DNA of 64,000 bases from Epiperipatus broadwayi. Lineage: Eukaryota; Onychophora; Udeonychophora; Euonychophora; Peripatidae. Of the stretch, positions 49,880-64,000 are shown in pieces; position 1 is the stretch's first letter, and each line of letters starts with the position of its first letter. The position numbers and the translations under genes are program-made. A model generated the notes under the pieces. It made no database searches. It was not told where the DNA came from and saw only the letters and a list, made by a program, of their open reading frames with translations. The stretch is from contig JAQFVV010006354.1 of NCBI GenBank assembly GCA_028023455.1, positions 1,442,115-1,506,114 on the forward strand. Reading direction: 5' to 3'.

Positions 49880-50640
49880 ATGTGTCACAACAGATAAATG
49901 ACATAAGAAATATGTTGCAAAACATGATAATATGAATGATAGATCAAATAATAGGTCACAACAGATAAAACATGTGGAATGATATGTCACAACAGAAAAA
50001 AAGAGATGAAGGTTAGATCTGATAATTTTGCACACAATATGGAGAATGTGTCACAGAAGATGAATGGTATGATATTGTAAATATATGTCTCAAAAGAAGA
50101 ATGACATGAGGAGTGAGATATCACAAGAGATAGAAGAAAGGCTTCAAAGTATGGAGGAGATAGTAAGAAAAATGAGGAGAGATTCAGGGACCTTTATCAA
50201 AGCATCAGTAACAGACTTGAGGCAGTGGTGACAAGCACGAAATGATCAAAAAGTACAAACATGATGAGAAATCAGGCAAAAGGGTGACAAAGTAATAAAA
50301 AGTGGCAATGACAAAATAGAAAAGCTGGAAAAACTATTATTAGGAAATGATAATAATGTATAGGGTCTTCAACAGATGGTCAGCAGGAATGAGCAACAGA
50401 TGGCTGATCCACCAGTCATCAACACCATTAAAGAAGAGTAGGCCACAAGAATGGACACAGTCATGATCCAGGTGAGCAAAAAATTAAGGGCGCGTGACTA
50501 AAGTCTGTAAAGTAAAGAATGGATTGAAAAAAAAATTGAGGATGACATGAATGAATATGAAAGGGAATATTAAGAAATTATGACCACTATTCTCAAAGCT
50601 ATAAAAGCAGTAAGAGGAAGGGCAGTGATGTTAGAATCAG
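49880..50640 (+). pseudogene. Coiled-coil relic with repeated TGTCACAACAGA motif (gag-like?)
   Basis: A purine-rich region repeats TGTCACAACAGATAAAT-like units at about 49883, 49945, 49985 and 50050-50110. These read as MSQQ(I/M)-type heptads. The part after 50110 reads in pieces as Glu/Lys/Arg-rich coiled coil (IEERLQSMEEIV, then KIEKLEK), broken by many stops and shifts. The style matches the N-terminal gag coiled coils of elements 1 and 3, but I found no LTRs or RT next to it. It is probably a dead internal fragment of an LTR element. Weak evidence. Confidence 0.4.
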
Positions 50641-51291
50641 GATGAATAAGAAAATGATACTCATAGGTTTAACATGAGTGAAAATAGAGAGATATGAATC
50701 TATGATGTTGTATGTAAAATAGTAAGCCATGATTATAGGGATTATGATGTAGAAAAAGAAAGTAATTATTGTCATGGTGGTCTTTGTGAGAATAAAAGAA
50801 AATGGGAGAGCAATGGTAATATGTATGAACAAACTCAGTGTCATATGAAGGCAATACCTAAGAGTTGAATCCACTGCCATACATCAACTCCATAAAATAT
50901 AAGATCAATGACCATGAAAATAAATATAAAAAAGAGGCAGTATGATAGGATATAATGAATACAATGAGTGGAAGTAGATAATCATTGGAGTCAGTCAATT
51001 TGTCATGTCATTTGAGATTCAGGTGTGTGAACTTGTAGTTGTCCAGGTATTGTGTTTGTAGGTTGATTGGTGTCAGTGTTTTCTGTACTCTAGAATTGGA
51101 GATGATGAAAGTTGAGGGGGTTGGCTAGAGATCTTTGTGTAGTCTGAAATTTCTGTGGTACTATGGCAAATTATATATTCCAACACAAAATGGTGTATGG
51201 ATTTACCCTAATTTGCAGAAATGAAAAATTTCTCTGGGACAAATTCTTTGTTTAGCACACCACACATTACAGCAAAAGAAGCTAGAATGGT

Positions 51292-51490
51292 GCAGGACCT
51301 TTGGTTAAGAGAAAGTCTTCTTATCTTGATAATGGAAATGATTCTATAAGCCTTAAATAAGGAACAAGCATGGGTGCATTTACTTAATATATGTTAATAG
51401 GTCTCTTGATTCAGAGACCCTTAGTCTGATGATGCAAAAGATCCTGCAAACCTTCAAATGATGAACACGGATACATTCATTTGACATTCA
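51292..51490 (+). repeat. Two diverged tandem units of about 105 bp
   Basis: Unit 1 (from GGACCTTTGG) and unit 2 (from about 51399, AGGTCTCTTGATT) share the order: a GTCTTC/GTCTGA stretch, CTTGATAATGG versus CTGATGATGC, CCTTAAAT/CCTTCAAAT, GAACAxG and GxGCATTTAC/ATACATTCATTT. Unit 2 includes a perfect hairpin GGTCTCT/AGAGACC (51400-51419). Class unknown. Confidence 0.45.
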
Positions 51491-54420
<2,930 letters not shown>

Positions 54421-54511
54421 GATATCATGGAATTATGAGAAAGCTGACATTTTAAAAGTATTAGTTAACAAAAACTACAAGGATAGTTGAAAGTGTTTCT
54501 AAATGATGGTT
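54421..54511 (+). mobile_element. Relic of the 309-bp palindromic element family
   Basis: Aligned with the centre and right arm at about 8135-8225, the sequence shares ATCATGGAATT, then TTTAAAAGT, TTAGTT with ACAAA, GGATAG, and GAAAGTG followed by TAA. The left arm is missing or too diverged to pair, so it is a decayed second copy. Confidence 0.6.
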
Positions 54512-54613
54512 ATAGATATATTTTTATTAACTTTTAAGTACTATATTTTCTAATATTTATTTATAAATTTACATACATATATATATATTGCTTTCCCCCT
54601 GTTTTCTTGGTTG

Positions 54614-54615
<2 letters not shown>

Positions 54616-54664
<49 letters not shown>
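54616..54664. repeat. (TA)n microsatellite
   Basis: About 24 TA units. A second short one lies at about 54740-54754. Confidence 0.95.
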
Positions 54665-54665
<1 letters not shown>

Positions 54666-55163
54666 CTAATAGGTACCATTAATAAATATTAATTACAATA
54701 ACTACAAAATTTTAGAAGTACTTTCAGGTATTTTTGAAAGTATATATATATATTTAAGGCTATAACATTAATATTATGTACTTGAGTTTTAAATTTGCCA
54801 CTAGAGGGACCTCTGCAAATCTTCAACACATGATTACAACTTTATAAAGATAAAAGTGGCCACTCTTATCTTCAACCTACTTTCTAATTATATAGACAAA
54901 TCTAAAGAATTTTGATTTGAGAGTGTGAAGCTGTTAAACTCTTCACTAATTAAATCAACAATTTCTATTAAACACTAACATTCAAAAAATCTTACAAAAT
55001 ATGAGTTAATGTTGAGATCTTGTAGATAGAAATATTTTGAAACCATGTAATTAGGAGTACTTTTAATATTATAATTTTTCTTGCTAATTGTTACAGTTAA
55101 TATTTAATAACTATAATTACTATTACTACATTCAATAATCTATATTGGATGCTTTTTTATTTG

Positions 55164-55164
<1 letters not shown>

Positions 55165-55202
<38 letters not shown>
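55165..55202. repeat. (CA)n-(TA)n microsatellite
   Basis: CACACA passes into TATATA, at whose end element 3 is inserted. Confidence 0.95.
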
Positions 55203-56762
55203 TGTACCAACATTGTGTTGGCACATAATTTTGTTTAAAAATTATTAGAAATAAAAATCTTTTGTAAAAGAAAAAGTAAAATTAAAAGTATAAGAGTTTT
55301 TGAAATAAAAGTTACAATCAATTAATGAATCAGAAGGGGGGGGGGTTCACTTCAGAAGCATCAAACTAAAAGTTTATAAAAGAAATAAAGAGTTTTTTTA
55401 TTATTATTATTGATTGAAATACAAGTTAAAAGTTTAAAGACATAAAACACTTTTTATTTAAGTCATCTTAAAATTAAATAGTGAATGGATCTTAAATTAT
55501 ATATGTGCGTGTGACTGTAAATGTAATAAACATATGCATATTAAATATTAAGAATAAATGAAAGTTAAAAAACACTCAGCAATGGCTATTAATTAAAAAT
55601 ATAAAACAACAAGTTCAGCCATTGGATACTAATCACAAATGTAAAAAAAACAACAGGATTAAAAGGCTTATCTCCAAAGGATTAGCTACTAATGAAAAGA
55701 ACTTCGGCAACAGATATTGCTGGAGGATATCGAAATGAAAACATGCCTCATGCATAAATAGACAATTTTTTTATCAGACCATTAGTTGCATTAGAGTTGA
55801 GTTCAGTACAATCTGTCAATGAGTTATATCAGTCAGCTTATTATATACCCAGAATCAAGAATGCAGTGTTAAAACTTTAAAAAACATACAACTTTCTCCA
55901 GCCTGAAGTCTGATGAAAACAGCCAACCTACCCAATCTAAAGTGATGCCTGTGCAACAACTTGAAGCTGCTCAATATCTAATTGTCTTAAAAAATGCCTC
56001 AGAATAATCAGCATCAAATCTCCACAAGAAAACTTCAAATTTAACCGGTTAGAAATATTTCATTAGAAGCAGCAAACAGCAAGAAGTATCCACATACAAA
56101 ATTCTAGGTAATAACATTTTCTTATATTCATTTCTAAAGTAACTATTGCATTCATAAAACCTCAAGAGTCAAGTTTAAGAACTCTATTGCATACACAGAT
56201 GAACTATTAATATGTGTGTTTAAAATGTTGTGTGTATTCATGTGCTAGTATAGTGATTTTATTGTATTTTGTATCTCAAATATTATTTAATGCTTTCTCA
56301 TAAGACATTATAGTTTGTGAATTAAAATGTGCATGTTTTATAATAGTAAATAAGATTTATAATATATTTAAAATTTGTTTAACAAATGTTAATTAAAATA
56401 AATTGTCTTTAAACTTAAAACTTTATTTGTCGGTCAATTATTTTCACCACTAATTGAAACTATATTTAGTTATTGACCACAAGTAGCTGAGCTAGTCATG
56501 GGTGTATCTTGGGCATTGAATTAGTGGCCATTGTTCAAAGTGCATTATTTATCCTCTGGATAAGTAGGGGTGCCCATGTTATACAAAACAAAAAAGTGCG
56601 TTGAACTTGGTGTTGAATTCAACAGCTAAGAAGAAGTTATGTCCTGGAAATGTAATGCTAGTTATATATTTTATAGCTATCATTTGGACATACATGCTCT
56701 CCAAGTATGTTCTTCTCTGCCTAAGAGGCTGGTAGTTTTGATCATTTATGAAACCTGGTACA
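55203..56762 (+). repeat. Element 3 5' LTR
   Basis: 1560 bp. A hairpin, CCAACA/TGTTGG, sits at the extreme 5' end. A poly(G) run at about 55336-55345 is shared with the other LTR. Contains no ORF of note apart from a chance minus-strand frame near its 3' end. Confidence 0.88.
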
Positions 56763-57155
56763 ATTAGCATTCCCAACATGAGTTAGAATCCGACATGATT
56801 AAATAATCATGCCAATTAATTAAAGAAATATAAACAATCGAAGAAAGCTAAATTAAGTATTGTAAAGTGGTTTAATTTTAAAAAAAAGAATTTACCAAAG
56901 ACTTTTTTTCTTTAAATGAAAAGAGATTTTGACAATTATGCTATTTAAAATGAATTATTCTTTTAAATTAAAGACAGTTGGATATTTTGGATGGAGCTAA
57001 AGCATTAAGAACAGATAGAGAAAGGGACAAAGGGAGCAGAGTTAATTGTATGTACTGTTTTAAAAAAGAAATGAATAAATGATAGTATTTAAATTTAGTT
57101 TAATGTAAGCACTAGTTTAATAATAATAAAAAAAAAGAAATTGAAAATTTTAAAA
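56763..57155 (+). other. Element 3 leader
   Basis: Begins ATTAGCATTCCCAACATG. AT-rich, no ORF. A small AAGGGACAAAGGGAG purine stretch lies near 57025. Confidence 0.5.
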
Positions 57156-57613
57156 ATGGAGCTGAAAGAAAGCCCGATATAGTTTAAAAGTCCCCAGTTA
57201 GTGGAAAAAGAAAAAGAAGAAGTATCTGAGATGCAGATGTTGATAAAAATGATGATGAATATGATGCAAGAGTTCAAAGAAGAATTGTGTTGTGAATTCA
57301 GGCAAAGTCAGCAAGACCTTAAAGAAGAATTAAATCAGAAATTTGAACAAAGCCAACAAGAGCTGAAAGTGGAAATGTGACAAGAAATCAAGAAATGTCA
57401 GCAAGAATGATTAGAGAAATAGGAGAAATAAGATATGAGATAATAGAAAAGGTAGAGAATAACCAAGAAATTATAGAGTTAGAGTAAAGTAATAAAGTTG
57501 AGGTCATGAAAAAGGTAGAAATTAAAGCAGAACTAGATAGCATTGCAACAGATAAAGTAGAAACTTATGTAGATCAAAAGGTAGAAGATAGCATAGAAAA
57601 GTTTTCACAATAA
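57156..57613 (+). pseudogene. Element 3 gag-like coiled-coil remnant
   Basis: An ATG at 57156 opens a frame that soon meets a stop but stays protein-like. A section rich in Lys/Glu/Met, then repeated SQQDLKEEL and SQQELKVEM segments up to a TGA near 57378, is followed in another frame by more coiled coil (IIEKVENNQEIIELE, AELDSIATDKVE) to about 57613. This is like the N-terminal part of the element 1 gag. No capsid domain or zinc knuckle is recognisable downstream. Position just behind the 5' LTR supports a gag origin. Dead. Confidence 0.6.
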
Positions 57614-59088
57614 ATTTAAATAGATTAAGTTAAAGGTTCATCTTAAGTGAAGGGTTAAAACAAAAAGAAAGCATAGGAAAAAATATTCTAAGTTAAGTGA
57701 AGCTTAAAGAATTTCTAATCTATAAAGCAGAAAATAGAACAGAATGGGAAAGAGATAAAGCAACACATTTCAAGTGAGGGATAGATGTGAGGATATGGAG
57801 TATAATTTATGTTAGTGAATTAGTAGAAAGAAAGAAGGAACTGCCTGACATAGTTTAAAAGTTAGTAATCGGGTGGAATAGTAAAGAAACAAAAAAACAA
57901 AGGACCAGAAATGGACAATGAGCATGAATATGATTATGCTAATGTAAATAAATCTGAAAATTTCTATTTAAAACTAAAATAATAAATTTAAAAATAAATG
58001 AATAAAATGATGAATTGTGTTGTAAAATAACAACAAGGAGGCTTTACTAAATAAAAGATTTTTCTCCACACACATATTAGAAAAGAACAATGTTCGTAAA
58101 TAAATGGGTCAAATTAATGTTTTGAAAGTAAAGTTTATAGGATTAAATAAATGAATAAGATAATGGAAATATGCAGAAAGAAATCAAGTTAAGCAAATAA
58201 GTGTAAAATAGTCATAATAAAATAAAATAGTTTTTGAATATATGCAAGTTAATAAAAGGAAATAAATAAATAGTTTAAAGTAATCAAGTCCAATAAAATC
58301 TTTGTATAATAATAAAGAGCAGTAAAATAAAGTTTCCTAAGTACATGCACATTAATATATAAGATAAACAAATGATTTAAAAGTAATACTGTAATATAAA
58401 TATGTTAGAATAATGTTTGTAAGGGTTTGAAAATAATATTGTAAGATTAGTGATAATATAATATAAATGAGAGTCAATCTAAGTTATATTAGGAATGTAT
58501 GAAGGCTTGAAATTAAAGGGAATGAGGGTAGTAGTGAAATAAGTTTTAGATAAGGAAAAGTGAAAGCTGTCGACTGGATTAAATTTAGCACCCATAATGG
58601 ACTTATCAGAGATCATTCCTCTTTTAAAATGTGCACTGGAAACAACCAGAGTAAGTTGTAAGTCACTTCTTCAGAGGAGAATCCCTATATCTCATACCTT
58701 GTTTCCAAAGTGTAAGATGAAAATGGACAGTTTGATGAATCCTGCCATTCGCAGTGACCTTTTCTTTGTCAAAGTCCAGTCAAGAGAACTGGCACCTGAA
58801 GGTTCATTTTCATACATGTAAGTGAGTATAAACCAGTGAATCTGCATCCGCCTCATCTCCAAGATCCCTGTGCCACAAATTTAGTTTGTCCGCATGGTCA
58901 CTATCCAGGACTAAGTTCATTGTAAGCAATGTTTCCAGCTTTGAAAGAAGTAAAGTATAATTGAAGATCGCCCTTAGCATGTAAAGTAAAAGATATTAAA
59001 AAGCAAACTTAAAAAATTACTAAATATTTAGAATTAAGAATTAAAGTCAAAAATGACACATTTTACTTTCAAACGGAGGGCAGTGTAA
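57614..59088 (+). other. Element 3 remaining interior, with an unassigned open frame and purine tract
   Basis: Mostly AT-rich. A 74-codon open frame, ATG 58597 to TAA 58821, lies in a GC-richer block (about 58560-58980) unlike the rest of the element. It ends at ATGTAAGTGAG, which would also read as a 5' splice site. It may be a captured host exon or leftover pol sequence, and I cannot identify it. The segment ends in CGGAGGGCAGTGTAA before the 3' LTR. Confidence 0.4.
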
Positions 59089-60655
59089 TGTACCAACATT
59101 GTGTTGGCACATAATAATTTTGTTTAAAAATTATTAGAAATAAAAATCATTCATAAAAGAAAAAGTAAAATTAAAAGTATAAGAGTTTTTGAAATAAAAG
59201 TTACAATCAATTAATGAATCAGAAGGGGGGGGGTTCACTTCAGAAGCATCAAACTAAAAGTTTATAAAAGAAATATAGAGTTTTTTATTATTATTATTGA
59301 TTGAAATATAAGTTAAAAGTTTAAAGACGTAAATCTCTTTTTATTTAAATCATATTAAAATTAAATAGTGAATGGATCTTAAATTATATATGTGCATGCG
59401 ACTGTAAATGTAATAAATGTATGTGTATTAAATATTAAGAATAAATGAAAGTTAAAATATTAAAAAACACTCAGTGATGACTATTAATTAAAAATATAAA
59501 ACAACAAGTTCAGCCATTGGATACTAATCACAAATGTAAAAAAACAACAGGATTAAAAGGCTTATAGCCAAAGAATTAGCTACTAATGAAAAGAACTTTG
59601 ACAACAGATATTGCTGGTGGATATCAAAATGAAAACAAACCACATGTATAAATAGACAATTTTTTTTATCAGACAGTTAGTTGCATTAGAGTTGAGTTCA
59701 GTACAATCTATCAGTGAGTTATATCAGTCAGCTTATTATATATCCAGAATCAAGAAAGCAGTGTTAAAGTCTCAGAAAACATACAACTTTTTTCAGCCTG
59801 AAGTCCAATGAAAACAGCCAACCTACCTGATCTTAAGTGATGCCTACATAACAACCTGAAGTCACTCAATATGTAATTGTCTTAAAGAAAATGCCTTGGA
59901 ATAATCAGCATCAAATCTCCACAAGAAAACTTCAAATTTAACCGGTTAGAAATATTTCATTAGAAGCAGCAAATAGCAAGAAGTATCCATGTTCAAAATC
60001 CTAGGTAATAACATTTTCTTATATTCATTTCTAAAGTAGCCATCGCATTCGTAAAACCTCAAGAGTCAAATTTAAGAACTCTATTGCATACATAGACGAA
60101 CTATTAGAATGTGTGTTTAAAATGAAGTGTGTATTCATGTGCTAGTATAGTGATTTCATTTTATTTTGTATCTCAAATATTATTTAATGCTTTCTCATAA
60201 GACATTATTGTGTGTGAATTAAAATGTGTGTCTGTTATAATAGTAAATAAGATTTATAAAATATTTAAAATTAGTTTGACAAATGTTAATTAAAATAAAT
60301 TGTCTTTAAACTTAAAACTTTATTTGTCGGTCAATTCTTTTCACCACTAATTGAAACTATATTTTGTTATTGCCCACAAGTAACTGAGCTAGTCATGGGT
60401 ATATCTTGGGCATTTAATTAGGGGCCATTGTTCAAAGTGCATTATTTATCCTCTGGATAAGTAGGGGCACCCGTGTTATACAAAACAAAATAGTGCTTTG
60501 AACAAGGTGTTGAATTCAATAGCTGAGAATAAGTTATGTCTGGAAATGTAATGCTAGTTATATATTTTATAGCTATCGTTTGGACATACATACTCTCCGA
60601 GTATGTTCTCTGCCTAAGAGGTTGGTCGTTTTGATCATTTATGAAACTCGTTATA
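59089..60655 (+). repeat. Element 3 3' LTR
   Basis: Diverged direct copy of 55203-56762, colinear to ATTTATGAAAC, after which its last bases (TCGTTATA) differ from the 5' copy's end. Confidence 0.88.
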
Positions 60656-60693
<38 letters not shown>

Positions 60694-60695
60694 TA
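60655..60695. repeat. (TA)n-(TG)n microsatellite
   Basis: The TA run continues the tract that element 3 entered, then changes to TGTGTG. Confidence 0.95.
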
Positions 60696-63600
60696 TGCAT
60701 GCTATTTTTTTTACAGTTTTGACAATAAATGTGGGTTGTTTATTGTAGAAATAACAGTAGTTCTATTGCTTTAGATTGTCCTTCTACCATTATTTTAACT
60801 GATATTAGTTTAGAATTTTTTAAAATTGTTATATCTGCAGCCTAGAGATTATTAATTTATTAATTCAAAAAATAATTTCTAGACAATTGAAAATCATGAA
60901 TGAATTTTTTTTATTGTTCATGAAAATGTCCAGCCTCCTAGGCATTGGCAATTTTAATTCTTTATAATCTGGTTTCCATAATGTTTGCAAGATTACTTTA
61001 AATTTTTTTTAGAGTAAATAAAATATTCTTTTTTTGCTAGTTCATTATATATTTGTAATTATTTTTACACAATAATTGTTTAGTAATTTTTTAAAACAAA
61101 AGAAATATACATATACACTTTAGTTTTATTTATGTCAGTTTCAATTTTAAAAATAGAATTAAACAAATTTGTCCATAATCTTAACAAAGAAAATTATAGT
61201 ATAAGATAATCATGCCTATATAAAACTGTTTGTGTAAAGCAGTTTCAGACAAAATCAACACTCTGTCAGATTCATTTAAAATATGCTAAAAAATTATAAA
61301 TCAATTTTAAGATTTCAAAACAGAATGTGATATGGTTATCAAACATTCACATGTATTCATTCACATTATAAAAATAAATTTAAAATAAAATAAAATACTA
61401 GTTTTCTACTTCACCTTTGATTAGTAAATAGTTTAAATTGTGCTTTACATAAACCAAAACTAAACTTCAGTTAAAAGGAGGCTATGATTATGGAGACACA
61501 GGTCTCTGAAAGCACTAAGCAATATAACTTTTAATAAGATTGAGACAAGCTTCATTTTTTTGTGTAAAGCACGATTTAAACTATTTAAAATAAAAGTAAT
61601 TTCATTGACTTTATAAAGATTTTTCTTCAGATCATTGAATGATGTTTACTTATTTTGTTTTTATTACAACTTATTTTTCCAATATTTGTAAAGTTTAAAT
61701 ATAATTTTTTAGAATTTTTCTTTAGTAAAATTAAATTAAAAAGTAATCAAACTTAATTTATTGAGATTTTGTATAAAATAAAAAATTTTAATGAAAGGTT
61801 GAGCATTGGCAAAACCTACTACCAGGTTTAACAAAAGAAATTGTTAGCATTTAAAAGGATTAATTACACAAATAGATAAAATTATTTTTATAGTCGATTA
61901 TGAAAGCTAGAAACAAAATAATCCAGACATAACAACTTCTAGTAACAGTAACCTGGACAAGTTAAAGAAAAATATGTTCAATAATATGATAGGAAACCAT
62001 TTAATGATGAGTAGATTAAAAAAACTCATGCAATAGTAATAACAGAAACTAATTTTTTAGCAAAACTCAAAACCTAAAAACGATATTTTATCTGGTAGTA
62101 AAATTTTTACTACCCAGATATTTTAATAATTATATGATAAAATTAACAAGATGATACATGAAAGTATTATATATTTTGTAAAATAAATAAAAATGAGTGA
62201 CAAATTTATTTACTTTTGAAAAACTAATGCGCTTTTAAAGTATTTGTTTCCAAAATAAAATATGAGCTGAACTTAAAAGAAAATTTTATGTTTCTATCAA
62301 ATGAATTTACAATAGTGAATTTTCGTCTATAAACTTTTTAAAAATTTCTTTAATAAGTATTTGACAGTAAATAAGGAAAACAGTTTACTGTATCATAATT
62401 TAAGCATTTAGTTTAATTTAGACATTATCATATTAAATGTTGTTTCTCTTTTATTCTTTATTTTATTCAATTTTTTTATCATAACTTTTTTTTTGTTTTT
62501 TTTTATTAGTGCGAGATTAGTCTAAGTATTAAAACTGTTTTTGTTTAAAAAAATGTTGGTAATCTTTTTCACTTCTTTTTTAAAATATATATATAAGTTG
62601 AAAATGCTTAAAAAGCAGCTGTGACTATGTCAGGCTGATTATAAAGTAAAAAAAGGTCTTTACGCAACAATCTTTTTTTTTAATTATTCAAGTAAATTGA
62701 TTTTCAATTATTAAAATATCATTGTTCTTTACATTTTATCTTTAATCGTTTATGTTGCATCTAATGATTTATTTTTTTATATATTAAAAGCCTGCAGCTT
62801 AAATATTATATATATATACTTTTCAATGAGTTTGTTTTGTATGCATTTTTTGTCCTTGTTTTTTTTTTTTTTTTATTGCAACGTTTATTTAATATTTTAA
62901 TATGAACTAATTTAGATTATTTTACTAAAAAATATATATTTAATTAAAACATTTTTTGTAAAATGTATATAATTGTTTAATACAGCCCCTTTTTCACCAC
63001 TACCCCTATACACTTCAAAATATTGTATTTGAAATTTTTATTATGTATATTATTTCATTATAAATATTATATGACATTATGTATTCACATCACATAATGG
63101 GACAAATTACATTGAAACACGACTAACCGTCACGCCTGATTATAAACTCGCTGAAATTATAAACTCAATGTAACATATTTATATGTATGTGTTTGTTCAA
63201 AGTTTCACTTTTTTTTTCAAAATAATTTATTAAAGATACATTATTACATTAAAATTATTTAATATTTTTTCAAGTATTTCCATCCTTCATTTTTCCCAAA
63301 TTTGCTTTTTTACATTAATGGAGAGGAAACAATGCCAAGTCCTGGTAAAAATAACCTCATTACCAGGTACTCTTTTGTTTTCTTTATATTTTCTCAGAAG
63401 TAATAGGATTAAAATTTTGATGATTAAATACTAGCTACATCTAGTACCACAATAGATAATCAAAAATTAAAGAGAGCTAATTTCTTATGACCTTTACTGA
63501 TACATTCTTTCAAATTAAATAATTTAGATTGATTGTGACCACTCATTTTTACTATTATTTCATATTCGTACTAATAAATTTAATAAAAACACAAAATTAT

Positions 63601-64000
63601 AAAAAAACAATTAATATATTTTTTACAAACAAATATTTTTATAAAATAAATTTAAAAACCTCTTTTAACAACATAATTTTTTAAATTTTTTAAAACATGC
63701 GAGGTATATATACCCTTAGCTATAACCAATCTTTTATACTTTTTTTTTTTTAAATATATAAGTAAAAGCCTCCTACTAATTTCACTAGTAAACGGTAATA
63801 ATAATTTAAGAGCTTTCTCAGAAAGTTGTTCATATTCTTTAATGTTTAACCAAAAATTAATTAGATTGTGTCATTTGAATTCTATTTGTAAAGTTCTGTT
63901 ACATGATAATTCTATTAAATTTTCTTTATTCTTTATTGATAATGATGTAGCTTTTTCTAAATTTTCTGCATAGACGGAATTTGAAATACAATTATCATTT
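60696..64000. other. AT-rich spacer
   Basis: No gene recognised. Two small hairpins occur: 62089-62120 (TATCTGGTAGTAAAA against TTACTACCCAGATA, one bulge) and about 63342-63368 (CCTGGTA/TACCAGG). Otherwise homopolymer-rich sequence to the window end. Confidence 0.6.

Larger units (their letters stand above)
55203..60655 (+). mobile_element. LTR retrotransposon (element 3), older, with gag-like remains only
   Basis: Direct repeats of about 1.56 kb (55203-56762 and 59089-60655) start TGTACCAACATTG. The first ends GGTACA, mirroring the start. The second has a mutated end. A purine-rich CGGAGGGCAG precedes the second copy. TA repeats flank both sides. Differences between the LTRs are clearly more frequent than in elements 1 and 2, including several substitutions per hundred bases and a few short indels, so it inserted earlier. 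The 2.3-kb interior contains a broken coiled-coil frame and no RT or integrase, so it is either a non-autonomous element or a deleted one. A standard primer site starting TGG is not evident right after the first LTR. Confidence 0.85.

Noticed and set aside
51421-51455. Hammerhead ribozyme
   Set aside because: CTGATGA is present, but the expected GAAA is reduced to AAA and the flanking bases do not form stem I, so I do not annotate a ribozyme.
56757-56785. Primer-binding site of element 3
   Set aside because: No TGG-starting match lies directly after the LTR end. The nearest TGG lies inside the LTR terminus, so no primer tRNA can be named.

Overview
This window is very AT-rich nuclear DNA from an invertebrate-type animal genome. 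I find no convincing host gene, tRNA, rRNA or CRISPR array. The evidence is long (TA)n and (TAA)n microsatellites, Ty3/gypsy-type LTR elements, a LINE fragment, a Penelope-like fragment and many short inverted-repeat elements. The gypsy integrase looks arthropod-like to me, but molluscs, cnidarians and flatworms carry similar mixtures, so I do not name the organism. Nearly all open frames are repeat-driven or belong to decayed mobile elements.

Layout. 1-7980: AT-rich spacer with a possible integrase-like relic (3532-3867, minus) and two dispersed repeat families. 7986-9679: a 309-bp palindromic element, a TA tract, and a 5'-truncated Penelope-like retroelement held between 91-93 bp inverted repeats. 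12081-13024: a palindromic element and three copies of a short dispersed repeat. 13770-15666: a non-autonomous DNA transposon with terminal inverted repeats, a 9-bp target duplication and two internal tandem arrays. 16267-25915: a complete but broken Ty3/gypsy element (LTR-gag-pol-LTR). 28156-36582: a second LTR element with 2.45-kb LTRs and one degraded coiled-coil ORF, but no recognisable protease, reverse transcriptase or integrase. 37584-42738: TA-cored palindromes, a dispersed repeat pair and a 307-bp inverted-repeat element with four internal repeats. 44347-45760: a LINE reverse transcriptase relic. 46182-46340 (minus): a polyadenylated-looking insert. 49880-50640: a coiled-coil relic. 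52732-52920: a long (TAA)n tract. 55203-60655: a third, older LTR element with gag-like coiled-coil remains. 60700-64000: AT-rich spacer.

Three points deserve most attention. First, all three LTR elements sit between ATAT sequences, two of them inside TA microsatellites. Second, in the second LTR element the junction of LTR end and primer-binding site recurs about seven times inside the LTR, as if the LTR had grown by repeated capture of primer-site and leader units. Third, that same element keeps well-matched LTRs while encoding only a coiled-coil protein with about four tandem 30-residue repeats, which suggests it was mobilised in trans.

Boundaries were read by eye from sequence identity. 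Names of families come from general knowledge of their motifs, and no database was searched.
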